From: Verticiella alkaliphila
Lineage (GTDB): Bacteria; Pseudomonadota; Gammaproteobacteria; Burkholderiales; Burkholderiaceae_B
Length of the DNA stretch: 64,000 nucleotides
Assembly: GCF_018904615.1 (NCBI RefSeq)
Contig: NZ_JADCNH010000004.1
Location: forward strand, 159,661-223,660
Direction of reading: 5' to 3'
Below are positions 28,516 to 37,255 of the stretch, piece after piece. The stretch's first letter is position 1, and each line of letters begins with the position of its first letter. The notes below the pieces were generated by a model that saw only the letters and a list, made by a program, of their open reading frames with translations, ran no database searches and was not told the origin of the DNA. The position numbers were made by a program, and so were the translations under genes.

Positions 28516-30045
28516 TCAGCCCGCCGGCGTCCACCGATGCGGCAGCAGTTCCCCGATCTGATGATTCCTCTGTGTCGGCAGCCGCGTGAGCACATCCTTC
28601 AGATACGCGTACGGGTCGTGCCCGTTGAGCCGCGCGGACTGGATCAGACTCATGATGGCAGCCGCGCGCTGGCCTGCGCGCAGCGAGCCCGCGAACAGCC
28701 AGTTCGAGTGGCCCATCGCCCACGGCCGGATCTGGTTCTCGACCCAGTTGTTGTCGATCGGTGCATTGCCATCGTCGAGGTAGCGCGTGAGCGCGGGCCA
28801 GCGTTTCAGGCTGTAGTCGATGGCGCGGGCCGTGCCCGAGCCGTCGGGTACGCGCTCACGCTGCGCCAGCAACCACCGATGCAAGGTCTCGGCCACCGGC
28901 CTGGCGCGCTCCTGACGCAGATGCCGGCGTTCATCGGCGTCCAGCTCGGCCGCCTCGCGCTCGATGGCGTACAACGCACCGATCATCTCCAGCGCCTGAC
29001 CGGCGATCTGGCTCTGGTGATTGGCATGCAGTTCGTGGAACTTGCGTCGGGCGTGCGCCATGCAGCCCAGCTCGGTCACGCCGGCTGCGAAGCTCGCTTT
29101 GTACCCAACATAGTCGTCGGTCACGAGCTTGCCGCGCCAGTCGGCGAGGAACTGCCGGGCATGTTCGCCGGTGCGCCCGGGCGTGAAGTCGTAGACTACC
29201 GCGCGCAGCGTGTCGTAGGTCGTGGGCGTGTATGCCCAGAGATAGGCCCGGTGGGTCTTGCCCGTGCCGGGCTTGAGCATCTGTACCGGCGTCTCGTCGG
29301 CATGCAGCACGGTGCGCTCGAGGATTTCTGCGCGTAGTGCATCGGCCAGCGTCGAGCGCGGCAGCGCCAGGCCCGCCCGCGCAAAGATGCCTTCCTGCCG
29401 ATACAGCGGCAGGTGATCGGCGTACTTGGCCACCAGCACCTGCGCGAGCAGGCCGGCCGTGGGCATGCCCTTGTCGATGACCTGGGCCGGTACGGGCGCC
29501 TGCTGGATCGTCTCGCAATGTTGGCACACCCACTTGCCCCGGATGTGCTCTTCGACAGTGAAGGTACCGGGCGTGTAGTCGAGCTTCTCGCTCACGTCCT
29601 CGCCGATGCGCTTGAGCGCGCAGCCGCATGCACAGACGGTGTTCGCAGGCTCATGGCGGATCTGCACGCGTGGCAACTCGGGCGGCAGGCGCAGACGACG
29701 CGGCTGCGACGGCACGGTCGGTTGTGCGGCCGGTGTGCGCAGCGCCTCGATCTCCACCTCGATGGCCGCCATGTCCGCGTCCATCATCTCCTCGAACAGG
29801 CTCGCCTGCTCGGCGCTCATCTGCTCGCTGCGCCGGCCAAAGCGCCAGCGCTTGTAGAACGCCAGCTCCTGCGTGAGCTGATCGATGTGGGTTTGCTTGA
29901 CGTGCAGTTCGCGATCCTTGGTAACGATCCGGGCATCGAGTTGCGTCAATCGCGCGTCACGCGCGGCCAGCTCGCCCATCAGGCTTGCTGCCAGCGTGCG
30001 CAATTGCTGCGCATCCAGATCGCTCAGGGAGTCGGTGCTGCTCAT
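28516..30045 (-). CDS. tnpC: IS66 transposase TnpC, copy 2
   Basis: 509 residues, the same as copy 1 except for K-to-R and V-to-I changes near the C-terminus (PTQRNHQIGELL here, PTQKNHQVGELL there). DDE residues and the zinc-finger-like cysteines are retained. The same apparent in-frame gap of about 14-16 residues after RSTLA is present, so the gap predates the duplication. The gene is complete, but its element lacks one end, so it could only act in trans or on copy 1. Confidence 0.92.
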   Translation of the reverse strand: MSSTDSLSDLDAQQLRTLAASLMGELAARDARLTQLDARIVTKDRELHVKQTHIDQLTQELAFYKRWRFGRRSEQMSAEQASLFEEMMDADMAAIEVEIEALRTPAAQPTVPSQPRRLRLPPELPRVQIRHEPANTVCACGCALKRIGEDVSEKLDYTPGTFTVEEHIRGKWVCQHCETIQQAPVPAQVIDKGMPTAGLLAQVLVAKYADHLPLYRQEGIFARAGLALPRSTLADALRAEILERTVLHADETPVQMLKPGTGKTHRAYLWAYTPTTYDTLRAVVYDFTPGRTGEHARQFLADWRGKLVTDDYVGYKASFAAGVTELGCMAHARRKFHELHANHQSQIAGQALEMIGALYAIEREAAELDADERRHLRQERARPVAETLHRWLLAQRERVPDGSGTARAIDYSLKRWPALTRYLDDGNAPIDNNWVENQIRPWAMGHSNWLFAGSLRAGQRAAAIMSLIQSARLNGHDPYAYLKDVLTRLPTQRNHQIGELLPHRWTPAG

Positions 30046-30107
30046 GCCTGGCAGTGTGCCAGAACGCCGGGGGCGCCGGTATTGCCGGCATCCCCGATTG
30101 CGCCGAT

Positions 30108-30260
30108 CTACAGGACCGCGATCGCGCTTCCCACGTGGCGCCAGGGTAGCCCAAGCACCAGCGCCTGCCATTGATCGGTCTGCAGCGCGAGCGCCGTCTC
30201 GCTGGCCGACGATGCCCACACGAAGCTGCCGCGGTTCAGGCGCCGAGCCGCCAGCCACAC
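30108..30260 (-). pseudogene. tnpB: truncated IS66 tnpB, copy 2
   Basis: Only the last ~50 codons of tnpB remain (from VWLAARRLNRGSFVW to the stop at 30108). The 5' half and start codon are lost at the junction at 30260/30261. The open frame that continues past the junction is accidental. Confidence 0.88.
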
Positions 30261-30279
30261 CACCACTCGCCATCCAAAC

Positions 30280-31173
30280 CTAGCCCACGGCGTCAAACCC
30301 CCGGGCCAACTCAATAAACGCCCGCACATAATCAATCTTCGTATCCGCCTCCCGCGCTCCCAGAAAAATCTGCTTGGCCACCCCACGCTCACCCAGCCGC
30401 ACCGGCACGACGTCCATCCTCGCCGCATACTCCTCCACCAACCAACGCGGCAACGCCGCCACGCCCCGCCCGCTAGCCACCATCTGCAGCATGATGTCGG
30501 TGGTTTCGATGGCCTTGTGACGTCTTGGCGTCACGCCTGCCGGCAGCAGGAACTGGTTGTAGATATCTAGGCGCTCAATGTCCACGGGGTAGCTGATCAG
30601 CACTTCCTTCGTTAGCTGTTGAGCCTTCACGTAGGCCTCTGACGCCAGCGGATGCCCTTTCGCCACTACCAGCACCTGCTCGTAGTCGAACACGGGCTCA
30701 AACGTGAGCCCCGGCTTGTACAGCGGGTCGGGCGTGACCAGCAGGTCGATCTCAAAGCCAAACAGCGCCCCGATCCCACCAAACTGGAATTTCTGTTTGA
30801 CGTCCACGTCCACATCCGGCCAGGCGGCCAAGTACGGCGACACAACCTTGAGCAGCCACTGATAGCACGGGTGGCATTCCATGCCGATGCGCAGCGCGCC
30901 GCGCTCGCCTTGGGCGAACTGGCCCAGGCGCTCTTCGGCGAGGTCGAGCTGCGGCAACACGCGGTTGGCTACGGCCAAGAGGTATTGGCCGGCCTGCGTC
31001 AGACGCAGGCTGCGGCCTTCGCGTAGCCAGATGTCGGTGCCAAGCTGCTGCTCGAGCTTCTTCATGCTGTGGCTCAGGGCCGACTGGGTGAGGTGCAGTA
31101 CGCCGGCGGCAGCAGTCAGTGAGCCTTGCTTTTCGACCTGTTGAACGATGCTGAGGTGGATGCGCTCGAGCAT
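30280..31173 (-). CDS. metR: MetR-type LysR-family regulator
   Basis: 297 residues. The N-terminal winged helix-turn-helix is typical of LysR regulators (GSLTAAAGVLHLTQSALSHSMK), with the MetR-like LTQSALSHSMKKLEQQLG. The effector domain contains RIGMECHPCYQWLLKV, close to the IECHSCxQWL segment characteristic of MetR, which senses homocysteine. It is divergent from a reductase-mesX-mesD methionine operon, so it most likely activates that operon. A perfect palindrome lies just upstream of its start. Its stop is 20 bases from the IS66 copy 2 junction, so the gene itself escaped damage. Confidence 0.88.
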   Translation of the reverse strand: MLERIHLSIVQQVEKQGSLTAAAGVLHLTQSALSHSMKKLEQQLGTDIWLREGRSLRLTQAGQYLLAVANRVLPQLDLAEERLGQFAQGERGALRIGMECHPCYQWLLKVVSPYLAAWPDVDVDVKQKFQFGGIGALFGFEIDLLVTPDPLYKPGLTFEPVFDYEQVLVVAKGHPLASEAYVKAQQLTKEVLISYPVDIERLDIYNQFLLPAGVTPRRHKAIETTDIMLQMVASGRGVAALPRWLVEEYAARMDVVPVRLGERGVAKQIFLGAREADTKIDYVRAFIELARGFDAVG

Positions 31174-31177
31174 ATCA

Positions 31178-31192
31178 ATGAGCCTCGCTCAT
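31178..31192. promoter_or_regulatory. MetR-box-like palindrome
   Basis: ATGAGCCTCGCTCAT has perfect 6-bp arms (ATGAGC/GCTCAT) around CTC and fits the TGA-N7-TCA form of MetR sites. It is only five bases upstream of the metR start and about 110 bases before the divergent operon, suited to autoregulation and activation. Confidence 0.6.
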
Positions 31193-31303
31193 GGATTAAT
31201 GAGATAAGACCATTTTACTTCATGGACTGCGGTCTTTAGCATTCGGTCCCAGTGATGGCGGTGTCGGAGGCGGTGTGGATCTGGCGTCGTCCGAGACCTC
31301 TTG

Positions 31304-31897
31304 ATGGCAGCAGACATGACCCCTTCCCTTCGCGTGGTGGCCGTTTCCGGCGGCATGCAACGTCCGTCCAAAGCGGCGGCCCTGGCGGCGCATTTGCTCT
31401 CGCGGATCGCGGACGCCGTGCCCTGCGAGACGCATCTGATCGAGTTGGGTGAGCTTGCGCCGCAGCTGGCGGGCGCTGTGTGGCGCACTCAGCTGCCCGG
31501 TGCGATCGAGCGTGAGCTGGTGGCGGTGGAGCAGGCGGACGTGCTGGTGGTGACGACGCCGGTGTATCGCGGCGCCTATACCGGGCTCTTCAAGCACTTC
31601 TTCGATTTCATTCACCAGGATGCGTTGATCGACACGCCGGTGTTCCTGGCCGCGACGGGTGGCAGCGAGCGTCATGCGCTGGTGATCGATCATCAGCTGC
31701 GGCCGCTCTTCAGCTTCTTTCAGGCCTGGACGCTGCCGCTCGGCGTGTACGCGACGGACAAGGACTTCGCGGACTACCGCGTGCAGGACGAGGCGCTGAT
31801 CGCGCGCGCCGACCTGGCGGTGCAACGGGCGTTGCCATTCATGGTGTTGGCTCGCGATGGCCGAGCGGTCCGCGCGACGACGAGGCTCGCGGCATGA
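31304..31897 (+). CDS. NADPH-dependent FMN reductase (MsuE-like)
   Basis: About 197 residues. Flavodoxin-like fold: LRVVAVSGGMQRPSKAAALA forms the FMN phosphate loop, VLVVTTPVYRGAYTGLFKHF is the second flavin-contact region and FLAATGGSERHALVIDHQLR the third. It resembles MsuE/SsuE reductases, which supply reduced flavin to partner enzymes. Here it is the first gene of an operon with mesX and mesD, so it probably feeds electrons to that methionine synthase system. Two ATGs (31304, 31316) are possible starts; neither has a strong ribosome site. Confidence 0.85.
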   Translation: MAADMTPSLRVVAVSGGMQRPSKAAALAAHLLSRIADAVPCETHLIELGELAPQLAGAVWRTQLPGAIERELVAVEQADVLVVTTPVYRGAYTGLFKHFFDFIHQDALIDTPVFLAATGGSERHALVIDHQLRPLFSFFQAWTLPLGVYATDKDFADYRVQDEALIARADLAVQRALPFMVLARDGRAVRATTRLAA

Positions 31898-31969
31898 GGT
31901 CCAGCCACTGCATTGCCACACGCATCTGAGCCACTTTCCCAGAACTCGAAGACACCACCCCTGACAGCC

Positions 31970-32953
31970 ATGACCCCAGACTTCGCCTACCGCATCCAGC
32001 GCATCCGCTTCGACGAGAACTACGCCCCGTCGGACAGCACGCGCATCACGACCAACTTCGCCAATCTGGCCCGGGGTGCGAGCCGCCAGGAGAACCTGCG
32101 CAAGACGCTGCGGATGATCGACAACCGCTTCAACAGCCTCGCGCATTGGGACAACCCGAAGGGTGACCGCTATGCGGTGGAGATCGACATCATCTCGGTG
32201 GAGATGCAGGTGGCGGCGGGTGCCAGTGACGCGGCTTTTCCGCTGATCGAGATGCTCAAGCCCACGATCATCGACCAGCACACAGGCGAGCGCATCGACG
32301 GCATCGTCGGGAACAACTTCTCGTCCTACGTGCGTGACTACGACTTCAGCGTGGTGCTGCCGGCGCACAATCAGGACGCCGCCACCTTCAGCCTGCCGGC
32401 GGACTTCGGCGAGCTGCATGGCCGGCTGTTCCAGCACTTCATCCGGTCGGCGGCCTACCAGCAGCAGTTCAGCAAGCTGCCGGTGATCTGCATCAGCGCA
32501 TCCACCAGCAAGACCTACCTTCGCACGGACAATCACCATCCGATCCTGGGCGTGGAGTATCAGCAGAGCGAGCTCTCTTCCACGGACCAGTACTTCGAGA
32601 AGATGGGCATGCGGGTGCGCTACTTCATGCCGCCCAACAGCGTCGCGCCGCTGGCGTTCTACTTCATCGGGGATCTGCTGGGCGATTACACGAACCTGGA
32701 GCTGGTGGGCACCATCGCCACCATGGAAGCCTTCCAGCGCATCTATCGGCCCGAGATCTACAACGCGAACTCTGCCGCCGGCAAGGTCTATCAGCCCAGC
32801 CTGAAGCATCAGGATTACTCGCTCACGCAGATCGTGTATGACCGCGAGGAGCGCAGCCAGCTGGCGGTCAAGCAAGGCAAGTACGCCGAAGAACACTTCA
32901 TCAAGCCCTACAAGCACGTGCTTGAGCAATGGGCTGCCCGTCACGCCATTTGA
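31970..32953 (+). CDS. mesX: MesX (DUF1852), partner of a folate-independent methionine synthase
   Basis: 327 residues, no signal peptide or membrane segment. The sequence belongs to DUF1852: FAYRIQRIRFDENYAPSDST, TTNFANLARG, NLRKTLRMIDNRFNSLAHWD and a C-terminal YDREERSQLAVKQGKYAEEH. DUF1852 proteins have been named MesX and are required together with MesD for methionine synthesis without folate; their chemistry is unresolved. The start is the ATG at 31970; the frame is open upstream to 31913. mesD begins 21 bases after the stop. Confidence 0.9.
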   Translation: MTPDFAYRIQRIRFDENYAPSDSTRITTNFANLARGASRQENLRKTLRMIDNRFNSLAHWDNPKGDRYAVEIDIISVEMQVAAGASDAAFPLIEMLKPTIIDQHTGERIDGIVGNNFSSYVRDYDFSVVLPAHNQDAATFSLPADFGELHGRLFQHFIRSAAYQQQFSKLPVICISASTSKTYLRTDNHHPILGVEYQQSELSSTDQYFEKMGMRVRYFMPPNSVAPLAFYFIGDLLGDYTNLELVGTIATMEAFQRIYRPEIYNANSAAGKVYQPSLKHQDYSLTQIVYDREERSQLAVKQGKYAEEHFIKPYKHVLEQWAARHAI

Positions 32954-32974
32954 TTCACCTCACCCAAGATCGTC

Positions 32975-34009
32975 ATGACCGTCCATACCGTATTGCCCAC
33001 CTCGACCGCCGGCTCCCTGCCCAAACCCTCCTGGCTCGCCGAGCCGGAAAAGCTCTGGTCGCCCTGGAAGCTGCAGGACGACGCCCTGCGCGAAGGCAAG
33101 CAGGATGCGCTGCGCCTGTCGCTGCAGGAGCAGCAGCACGCGGGCATCGACATCGTGAGCGATGGCGAGCAGACGCGTCAGCACTTTGTCACCACATTCA
33201 TCGAGCATCTGGATGGCGTGGATTTCAACAAGCGCGAGACGGTACGCATCCGGGATCGCTATGACGCGAGCGTGCCCACGGTGGTGAGCGCCGTGAGCCG
33301 CCAGAAGCCGGTGTTCGTGGAGGATGCCAAGTTCCTGCGTGCGCAGACGAAGCAGCCGATCAAGTGGGCGCTGCCCGGCCCGATGACGATGATCGACACG
33401 CTCTATGACGCGCACTACAAGAGCCGCGAGAAGCTCGCCTGGGAGTTCGCCACCATCCTCAATCAGGAAGCGCGCGAGCTGGAAGCCGCGGGCGTAGACA
33501 TCATCCAGTTCGATGAGCCGGCCTTCAACGTGTTCTTCGACGAAGTGAACGACTGGGGCGTGGCTACGCTGGAGCGTGCCATCGAGGGCCTGAAGTGCGA
33601 GACGGCCGTGCACATCTGCTACGGCTACGGCATCAAGGCCAACACCGACTGGAAGCAGACGCTGGGCTCCGAATGGCGCCAGTACGAGGAATCCTTCCCC
33701 AAGCTGCAGGCCTCCAACATCGACATCGTCTCGCTGGAATGCCACAACTCGCATGTGCCGATCGACTTGATCGAGCTGATCCGTGGCAAGAAGGTGATGG
33801 TGGGCGCGATCGACGTAGCCAACCATGCGGTGGAGACGCCGGAGGAAGTGGCCAACACGCTGCGCAAGGCGCTGAAGTTCGTGGATGGGGACAAGCTGTA
33901 TCCGTGCACCAACTGCGGCATGGCGCCCCTGCCCCGCCACGTGGCACGGGGGAAGCTGCAGGCATTGAGCGCGGGTGCGGCGATCGTGCGCGGCGAACTC
34001 GGGGCGTAA
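32975..34009 (+). CDS. mesD: MesD, MetE-core-like folate-independent methionine synthase
   Basis: 344 residues, matching only the C-terminal catalytic half of cobalamin-independent methionine synthase MetE (about 750 residues). The N-terminus has LPTSTAGSLPKPSWLAEPEK, the substrate strand DIIQFDEPAFNVF, and zinc ligands in AVHICYGYG (His, Cys) and YPCTNCGMAPL (Cys). Lacking the N-terminal folate-binding domain, such core-MetE proteins use other methyl donors. Those paired with DUF1852 are termed MesD, whose natural methyl source is unknown. Placement beside mesX and a MetR regulator strongly supports this assignment. Confidence 0.92.
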   Translation: MTVHTVLPTSTAGSLPKPSWLAEPEKLWSPWKLQDDALREGKQDALRLSLQEQQHAGIDIVSDGEQTRQHFVTTFIEHLDGVDFNKRETVRIRDRYDASVPTVVSAVSRQKPVFVEDAKFLRAQTKQPIKWALPGPMTMIDTLYDAHYKSREKLAWEFATILNQEARELEAAGVDIIQFDEPAFNVFFDEVNDWGVATLERAIEGLKCETAVHICYGYGIKANTDWKQTLGSEWRQYEESFPKLQASNIDIVSLECHNSHVPIDLIELIRGKKVMVGAIDVANHAVETPEEVANTLRKALKFVDGDKLYPCTNCGMAPLPRHVARGKLQALSAGAAIVRGELGA

Positions 34010-34155
34010 CTGACAGCAGCCCTTTGACCCTGCGCGGCCAGGGTCGCCGAGATTATGCAGGCTGTGGCCTTGGCATCAGCCTGCGACGTCGTTGGCGGCG
34101 CGGCTGACACGCCGCGCACCGGTGCTGCGGCTTTCGCGAGCCTCGCTCGCTACCC

Positions 34156-34980
34156 CTACTCCTTGTACCAGACCATCTGCTGCGACGCGGCCAGCAACGT
34201 GCCGTCCGCGCCCCAGATGTGCGCTTCCTGGTCGAAGAAGCCGCCGCTGTAGTTGACGCCCTTGGCCACGGCCAGCACGGGGGTTTCGCCCACGGCCGCC
34301 AGTGCGGCTTCGTCGGCATGGAAGTGGATGGTGAGGGCCACGGTGCCTGCCGGCACGAAGCTGCCGCGGTGCAGGAAGATGCGTGGGAAGAACACATCGC
34401 AGATTGAGGCGAGCGCGGCGAAATCCAGCGGGCGCGGCGGTTCGTCGCGCACCCATTGTTCGGTCCGGGTGTCCGTGGTGGGCTCGCCGCGCGCCACGGC
34501 GTCGAATCCGCCCCGCTGCGGGAAGAAGGCATAGCGCTGAACCCAGGCCGGGCGTTTGGGGTCGAGCTCCAGCCGGGGCAGTGACGCCGCGGGCGGCACG
34601 TCCGGCATGGCGATGTCTCGCGTGCCCCACACAGGCCGGCGTTGCGCGAGCAGCGCGATGGCGTTGACGGCCACGGTCTCGCCCTGCACCAGCTGCACGG
34701 ACCAGTGCTGCGTGGAGCGCGTAGCGCTCACCAATCGCGTCTGCACGGTGTAGGCGCCCTCGCGGATCGGCGCCGCGTACGTGACGGACAGGGACACGGG
34801 TGTGCCCTGGCGGACGGGGTCCGTCATCAAGGCCTGCATCAAAATCGCTGCGGTGTAGCCGCCGAACGGCCCGACCATGTTCCAGTACGCGGGGTGCGTG
34901 CCGCCCTGCCAGGTCGAGCCTTGCTCGCCGCCCTCCAGGCGTGTCAGGCGCATAGCCTCGTCGAATACATGGTCTGGCAT
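34156..34980 (-). CDS. acyl-CoA thioesterase family protein (double hotdog)
   Basis: 274 residues. The N-terminal hotdog has THPAYWNMVGPFGGYTAAIL, equivalent to the substrate-binding helix of TesB/PaaI-like thioesterases. The C-terminal hotdog contains FFPRIFLHRGSFVPAGTVALTIHFHAD and the end WGADGTLLAASQQMVWYK, as in thioesterase-II-like proteins. It probably hydrolyses acyl-CoA esters; the chain preference is unknown. The frame is open far upstream, but the ATG at 34980 (GAGAGAGA upstream) begins the recognisable domain. It is convergent with mesD and divergent from the DMT transporter gene. Confidence 0.85.
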   Translation of the reverse strand: MPDHVFDEAMRLTRLEGGEQGSTWQGGTHPAYWNMVGPFGGYTAAILMQALMTDPVRQGTPVSLSVTYAAPIREGAYTVQTRLVSATRSTQHWSVQLVQGETVAVNAIALLAQRRPVWGTRDIAMPDVPPAASLPRLELDPKRPAWVQRYAFFPQRGGFDAVARGEPTTDTRTEQWVRDEPPRPLDFAALASICDVFFPRIFLHRGSFVPAGTVALTIHFHADEAALAAVGETPVLAVAKGVNYSGGFFDQEAHIWGADGTLLAASQQMVWYKE

Positions 34981-35104
34981 GGCTGTCTCTCTCGAATGGA
35001 TTGCCGCCTTGCGGCGAAATCGGCGCGGCCAGGCGGGGTGAAAAAACCGAATGCCTGCGGCCGCGTTATGATGTCGAGCATACCGATTTTTCGATGCTGT
35101 CGCG

Positions 35105-35953
35105 ATGCAAGCGCTCTGGATGCTGGTGGCCACGTTCATGTTCTCGTTGATGGGAACCTGCGTGAAACTGGCGTCCGACATGAACGCGAGCCTTGGGCTC
35201 ATCGTGCTCATGCGCGGCATTCCGTCGGTGGTCATGCTGCTCATCTGGGCGCGCATGGCGAATCTGTCGATCCGGCCGGTGGCCTGGAAAGGCCACATCT
35301 GGCGCAACGTCGCGGGCGTGACCTCGATGTGGATGGGCTTCGTGGCCCTGTCGCTGCTGCCGCTCGCCACCGCCGTCACGCTCAACTACACCTCGCCCCT
35401 CTTCATCGCCGGCTGGATGCTGGGATGGGGTGGCGCACGCGGTGATCGCATCCGGCTGATCGCCGTGGTCATGGGCTTCCTGGGGGTGCTGGCCGTGTTG
35501 CGGCCCACGCTCGGTGACGACCAATGGCTGCCGGCGCTAGCGGGCCTGGCAGCCGGGGCGTCCGGCGCGGCTGCCCAGCTGCAGGTGCGTTCGTTGAGCC
35601 ATCGGGGCGAAGCCACCTGGCGCATCGTGCTGTACTTCTCGATGGCGGTGTGCCTCACGGGTGCGCTCGCCCTGGCACTCACGGAATGGCATAACCCGAC
35701 GCCGGGCGGTTGGGCGGCGCTCATCGCCGTGGGCACCACGGGCCTGCTCGGGCAGCTCGCCATGACGCGCGCCTTTGGCCACGGCGCCCCGCTGCTCTCG
35801 GCCGCGCTTCAGTACAGCATCATCATCTTTGCGTCGATACTGGGCTTTCTACTGTGGGGCGACACGCCGGATCGCATCGCCGTCATCGGCATGGCCTGCA
35901 TCGTCGGCGCGGGGCTGCTGTCGGTGTGGCGCACGCTGCGGGCGCCGGGGTGA
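35105..35953 (+). CDS. EamA/DMT-family transporter
   Basis: 282 residues, ten predicted membrane segments in two EamA halves (QALWMLVATFMFSLMGTCVK at the N-terminus, ALQYSIIIFASILGFLLWGD near the C-terminus). DMT carriers export metabolites such as amino acids or nucleobases; the substrate cannot be read from the sequence. Start ATG 35105. A TATGAT hexamer about 35 bases upstream could be a -10 box, but no clear -35 is visible. It is divergent from the thioesterase gene across 124 bases. Confidence 0.9.
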   Translation: MQALWMLVATFMFSLMGTCVKLASDMNASLGLIVLMRGIPSVVMLLIWARMANLSIRPVAWKGHIWRNVAGVTSMWMGFVALSLLPLATAVTLNYTSPLFIAGWMLGWGGARGDRIRLIAVVMGFLGVLAVLRPTLGDDQWLPALAGLAAGASGAAAQLQVRSLSHRGEATWRIVLYFSMAVCLTGALALALTEWHNPTPGGWAALIAVGTTGLLGQLAMTRAFGHGAPLLSAALQYSIIIFASILGFLLWGDTPDRIAVIGMACIVGAGLLSVWRTLRAPG

Positions 35954-36070
35954 CGGCAGGCGGCCGCGTCGCCTGCTGCGATTCCTGGGCCCTCACGAAC
36001 TAGGCAATCGCCTCGTGCACGCTGACCGGCGCTACGCCGGCCGTGCGCTCAGACGACCGGCCTATTGCCC

Positions 36071-37141
36071 TCACCCCCGCGCGCCCGCCCGCTGCGCATA
36101 CGCCCACGCCAGTTCCGCCATCGGCCTGGCCCCTTGCGCCGATGCCGCGGCGCGATCGCTCGACGCCGTACCATCCTGCACGCGCTTGGCGATCCCTTGC
36201 AGGATGCCCGCGATGCGGAACATGTTGTAGGCCAGATAGAAATCCAGGTTGGCAATGCCGTCGCGGCCCGTGCGCTCGCAGTAGCGCGCCACGTACTGCT
36301 CGGCCGTCGGGATGCCGAGTGTGGGCAGATCCAGACCTCCCACGCCGCGGAACTTGTCCGCCGGCGTGTGCCAAGCCATGAGGTGATAGCAGAAGTCCGC
36401 AAGCGGATGGCCGATGGTGGAGAGCTCCCAGTCCAGCACGGCGATGATGCGCGGCTCGGTGGGATGGAACATCACGTTGTCCAGGCGGTAGTCGCCATGC
36501 ACGATGCTCGTGCTGCCATCATCGGGCGGGATGTTGCCCGGCAGCCATTCGATCACCTTGTCCATTTCGGGGATGGACTGCGTCTCGGAGGCCCGGTATT
36601 GCTTGCTCCAGCGCGAGATTTGCCGCTCGAAGTAGCTGCCCGGGCGGCCATAGTCGCCCAGGCCCACGCCGGCGTAGTCCACCTGGTGCAGGGCCGCGAT
36701 CACGCGGTTCATCTCGTCGTAGATGGCACCGCGCTCGGCAGGCGTCATGCCGGGCAGGGATTGATCCCACAGCACGCGCCCTTCCATGCACTCCATGATG
36801 TAGAAGGCGCGCCCGATCACGGACTCGTCCTCGCACAAGGCATACATGCGCGGTACGGGCACGTCGGTGTCGTGCAACGCGGCCATCAGGCGGTATTCGC
36901 GTTCGATGGCGTGCGCCGAGGGCAACAGCTTGCTCACCGGCCCGGGCTTGCTGCGCATCACGTAGCGGCGGCCGGGCGTGACCAGGCGGTACGTCGGGTT
37001 CGATTGCCCGCCCTTGAACTGCGTCACTTCCAGCGGGCCGGCGTAATCCGCCACGTTTGCCGTCAGCCAGGCATCCAGCGCCGCCACGTCGAACTGATGG
37101 GATTGGCGAACCGGCTGCGTCCCGATGAACTCCTCGTACAT
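36071..37141 (-). CDS. APH-family phosphotransferase, ACAD10-like
   Basis: 356 residues. Kinase-like fold: VTQFKGGQSNPTYRLVTPGRRYVMR (nucleotide loop and Lys), SIVHGDYRLDNVMFHP (catalytic HGDxxxxN) and IIAVLDWELSTIGHPLADF (metal DxE/DFG equivalent). This is the form found near acyl-CoA dehydrogenases and related to the kinase domain of ACAD10/11, which phosphorylates 4-hydroxyacyl-CoA in fatty-acid breakdown. No acyl-CoA dehydrogenase is adjacent here. The dienelactone hydrolase gene lies 114 bases upstream on the same strand. A true aminoglycoside-resistance role is unlikely. Confidence 0.88.
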   Translation of the reverse strand: MYEEFIGTQPVRQSHQFDVAALDAWLTANVADYAGPLEVTQFKGGQSNPTYRLVTPGRRYVMRSKPGPVSKLLPSAHAIEREYRLMAALHDTDVPVPRMYALCEDESVIGRAFYIMECMEGRVLWDQSLPGMTPAERGAIYDEMNRVIAALHQVDYAGVGLGDYGRPGSYFERQISRWSKQYRASETQSIPEMDKVIEWLPGNIPPDDGSTSIVHGDYRLDNVMFHPTEPRIIAVLDWELSTIGHPLADFCYHLMAWHTPADKFRGVGGLDLPTLGIPTAEQYVARYCERTGRDGIANLDFYLAYNMFRIAGILQGIAKRVQDGTASSDRAAASAQGARPMAELAWAYAQRAGARG

Positions 37142-37255
37142 GCTTGTCGTCTCCTCGCGGATGGCCCGTCCGGGTCGACGCCCGGATCGTGGCGGTGGGT
37201 CGATGCGGGCATCGACCGATGAAACCGATGCGCGTCGGCAAGGACGCGCGGCGCC

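Larger units (their letters stand above)
28481..30260 (-). mobile_element. IS66-family insertion sequence, copy 2, truncated
   Basis: Direct copy of 15154-16933, offset by exactly 13327 bases with no indels. It keeps the tnpC-side end (28481-28497) and all of tnpC, but breaks off inside tnpB. After 30260 the sequence changes abruptly to the 3' flank of a MetR-type gene. tnpA, the 5' part of tnpB and the other terminal repeat are missing, so it cannot move on its own. The first ~170 bases carry ten substitutions relative to copy 1, whereas the rest appears identical. Confidence 0.93.

Noticed and set aside
36071..37141. Possible aminoglycoside-resistance gene
   Set aside because: The HGDxxxxN kinase belongs to the ACAD10-like group tied to fatty-acid metabolism; no resistance-gene context.
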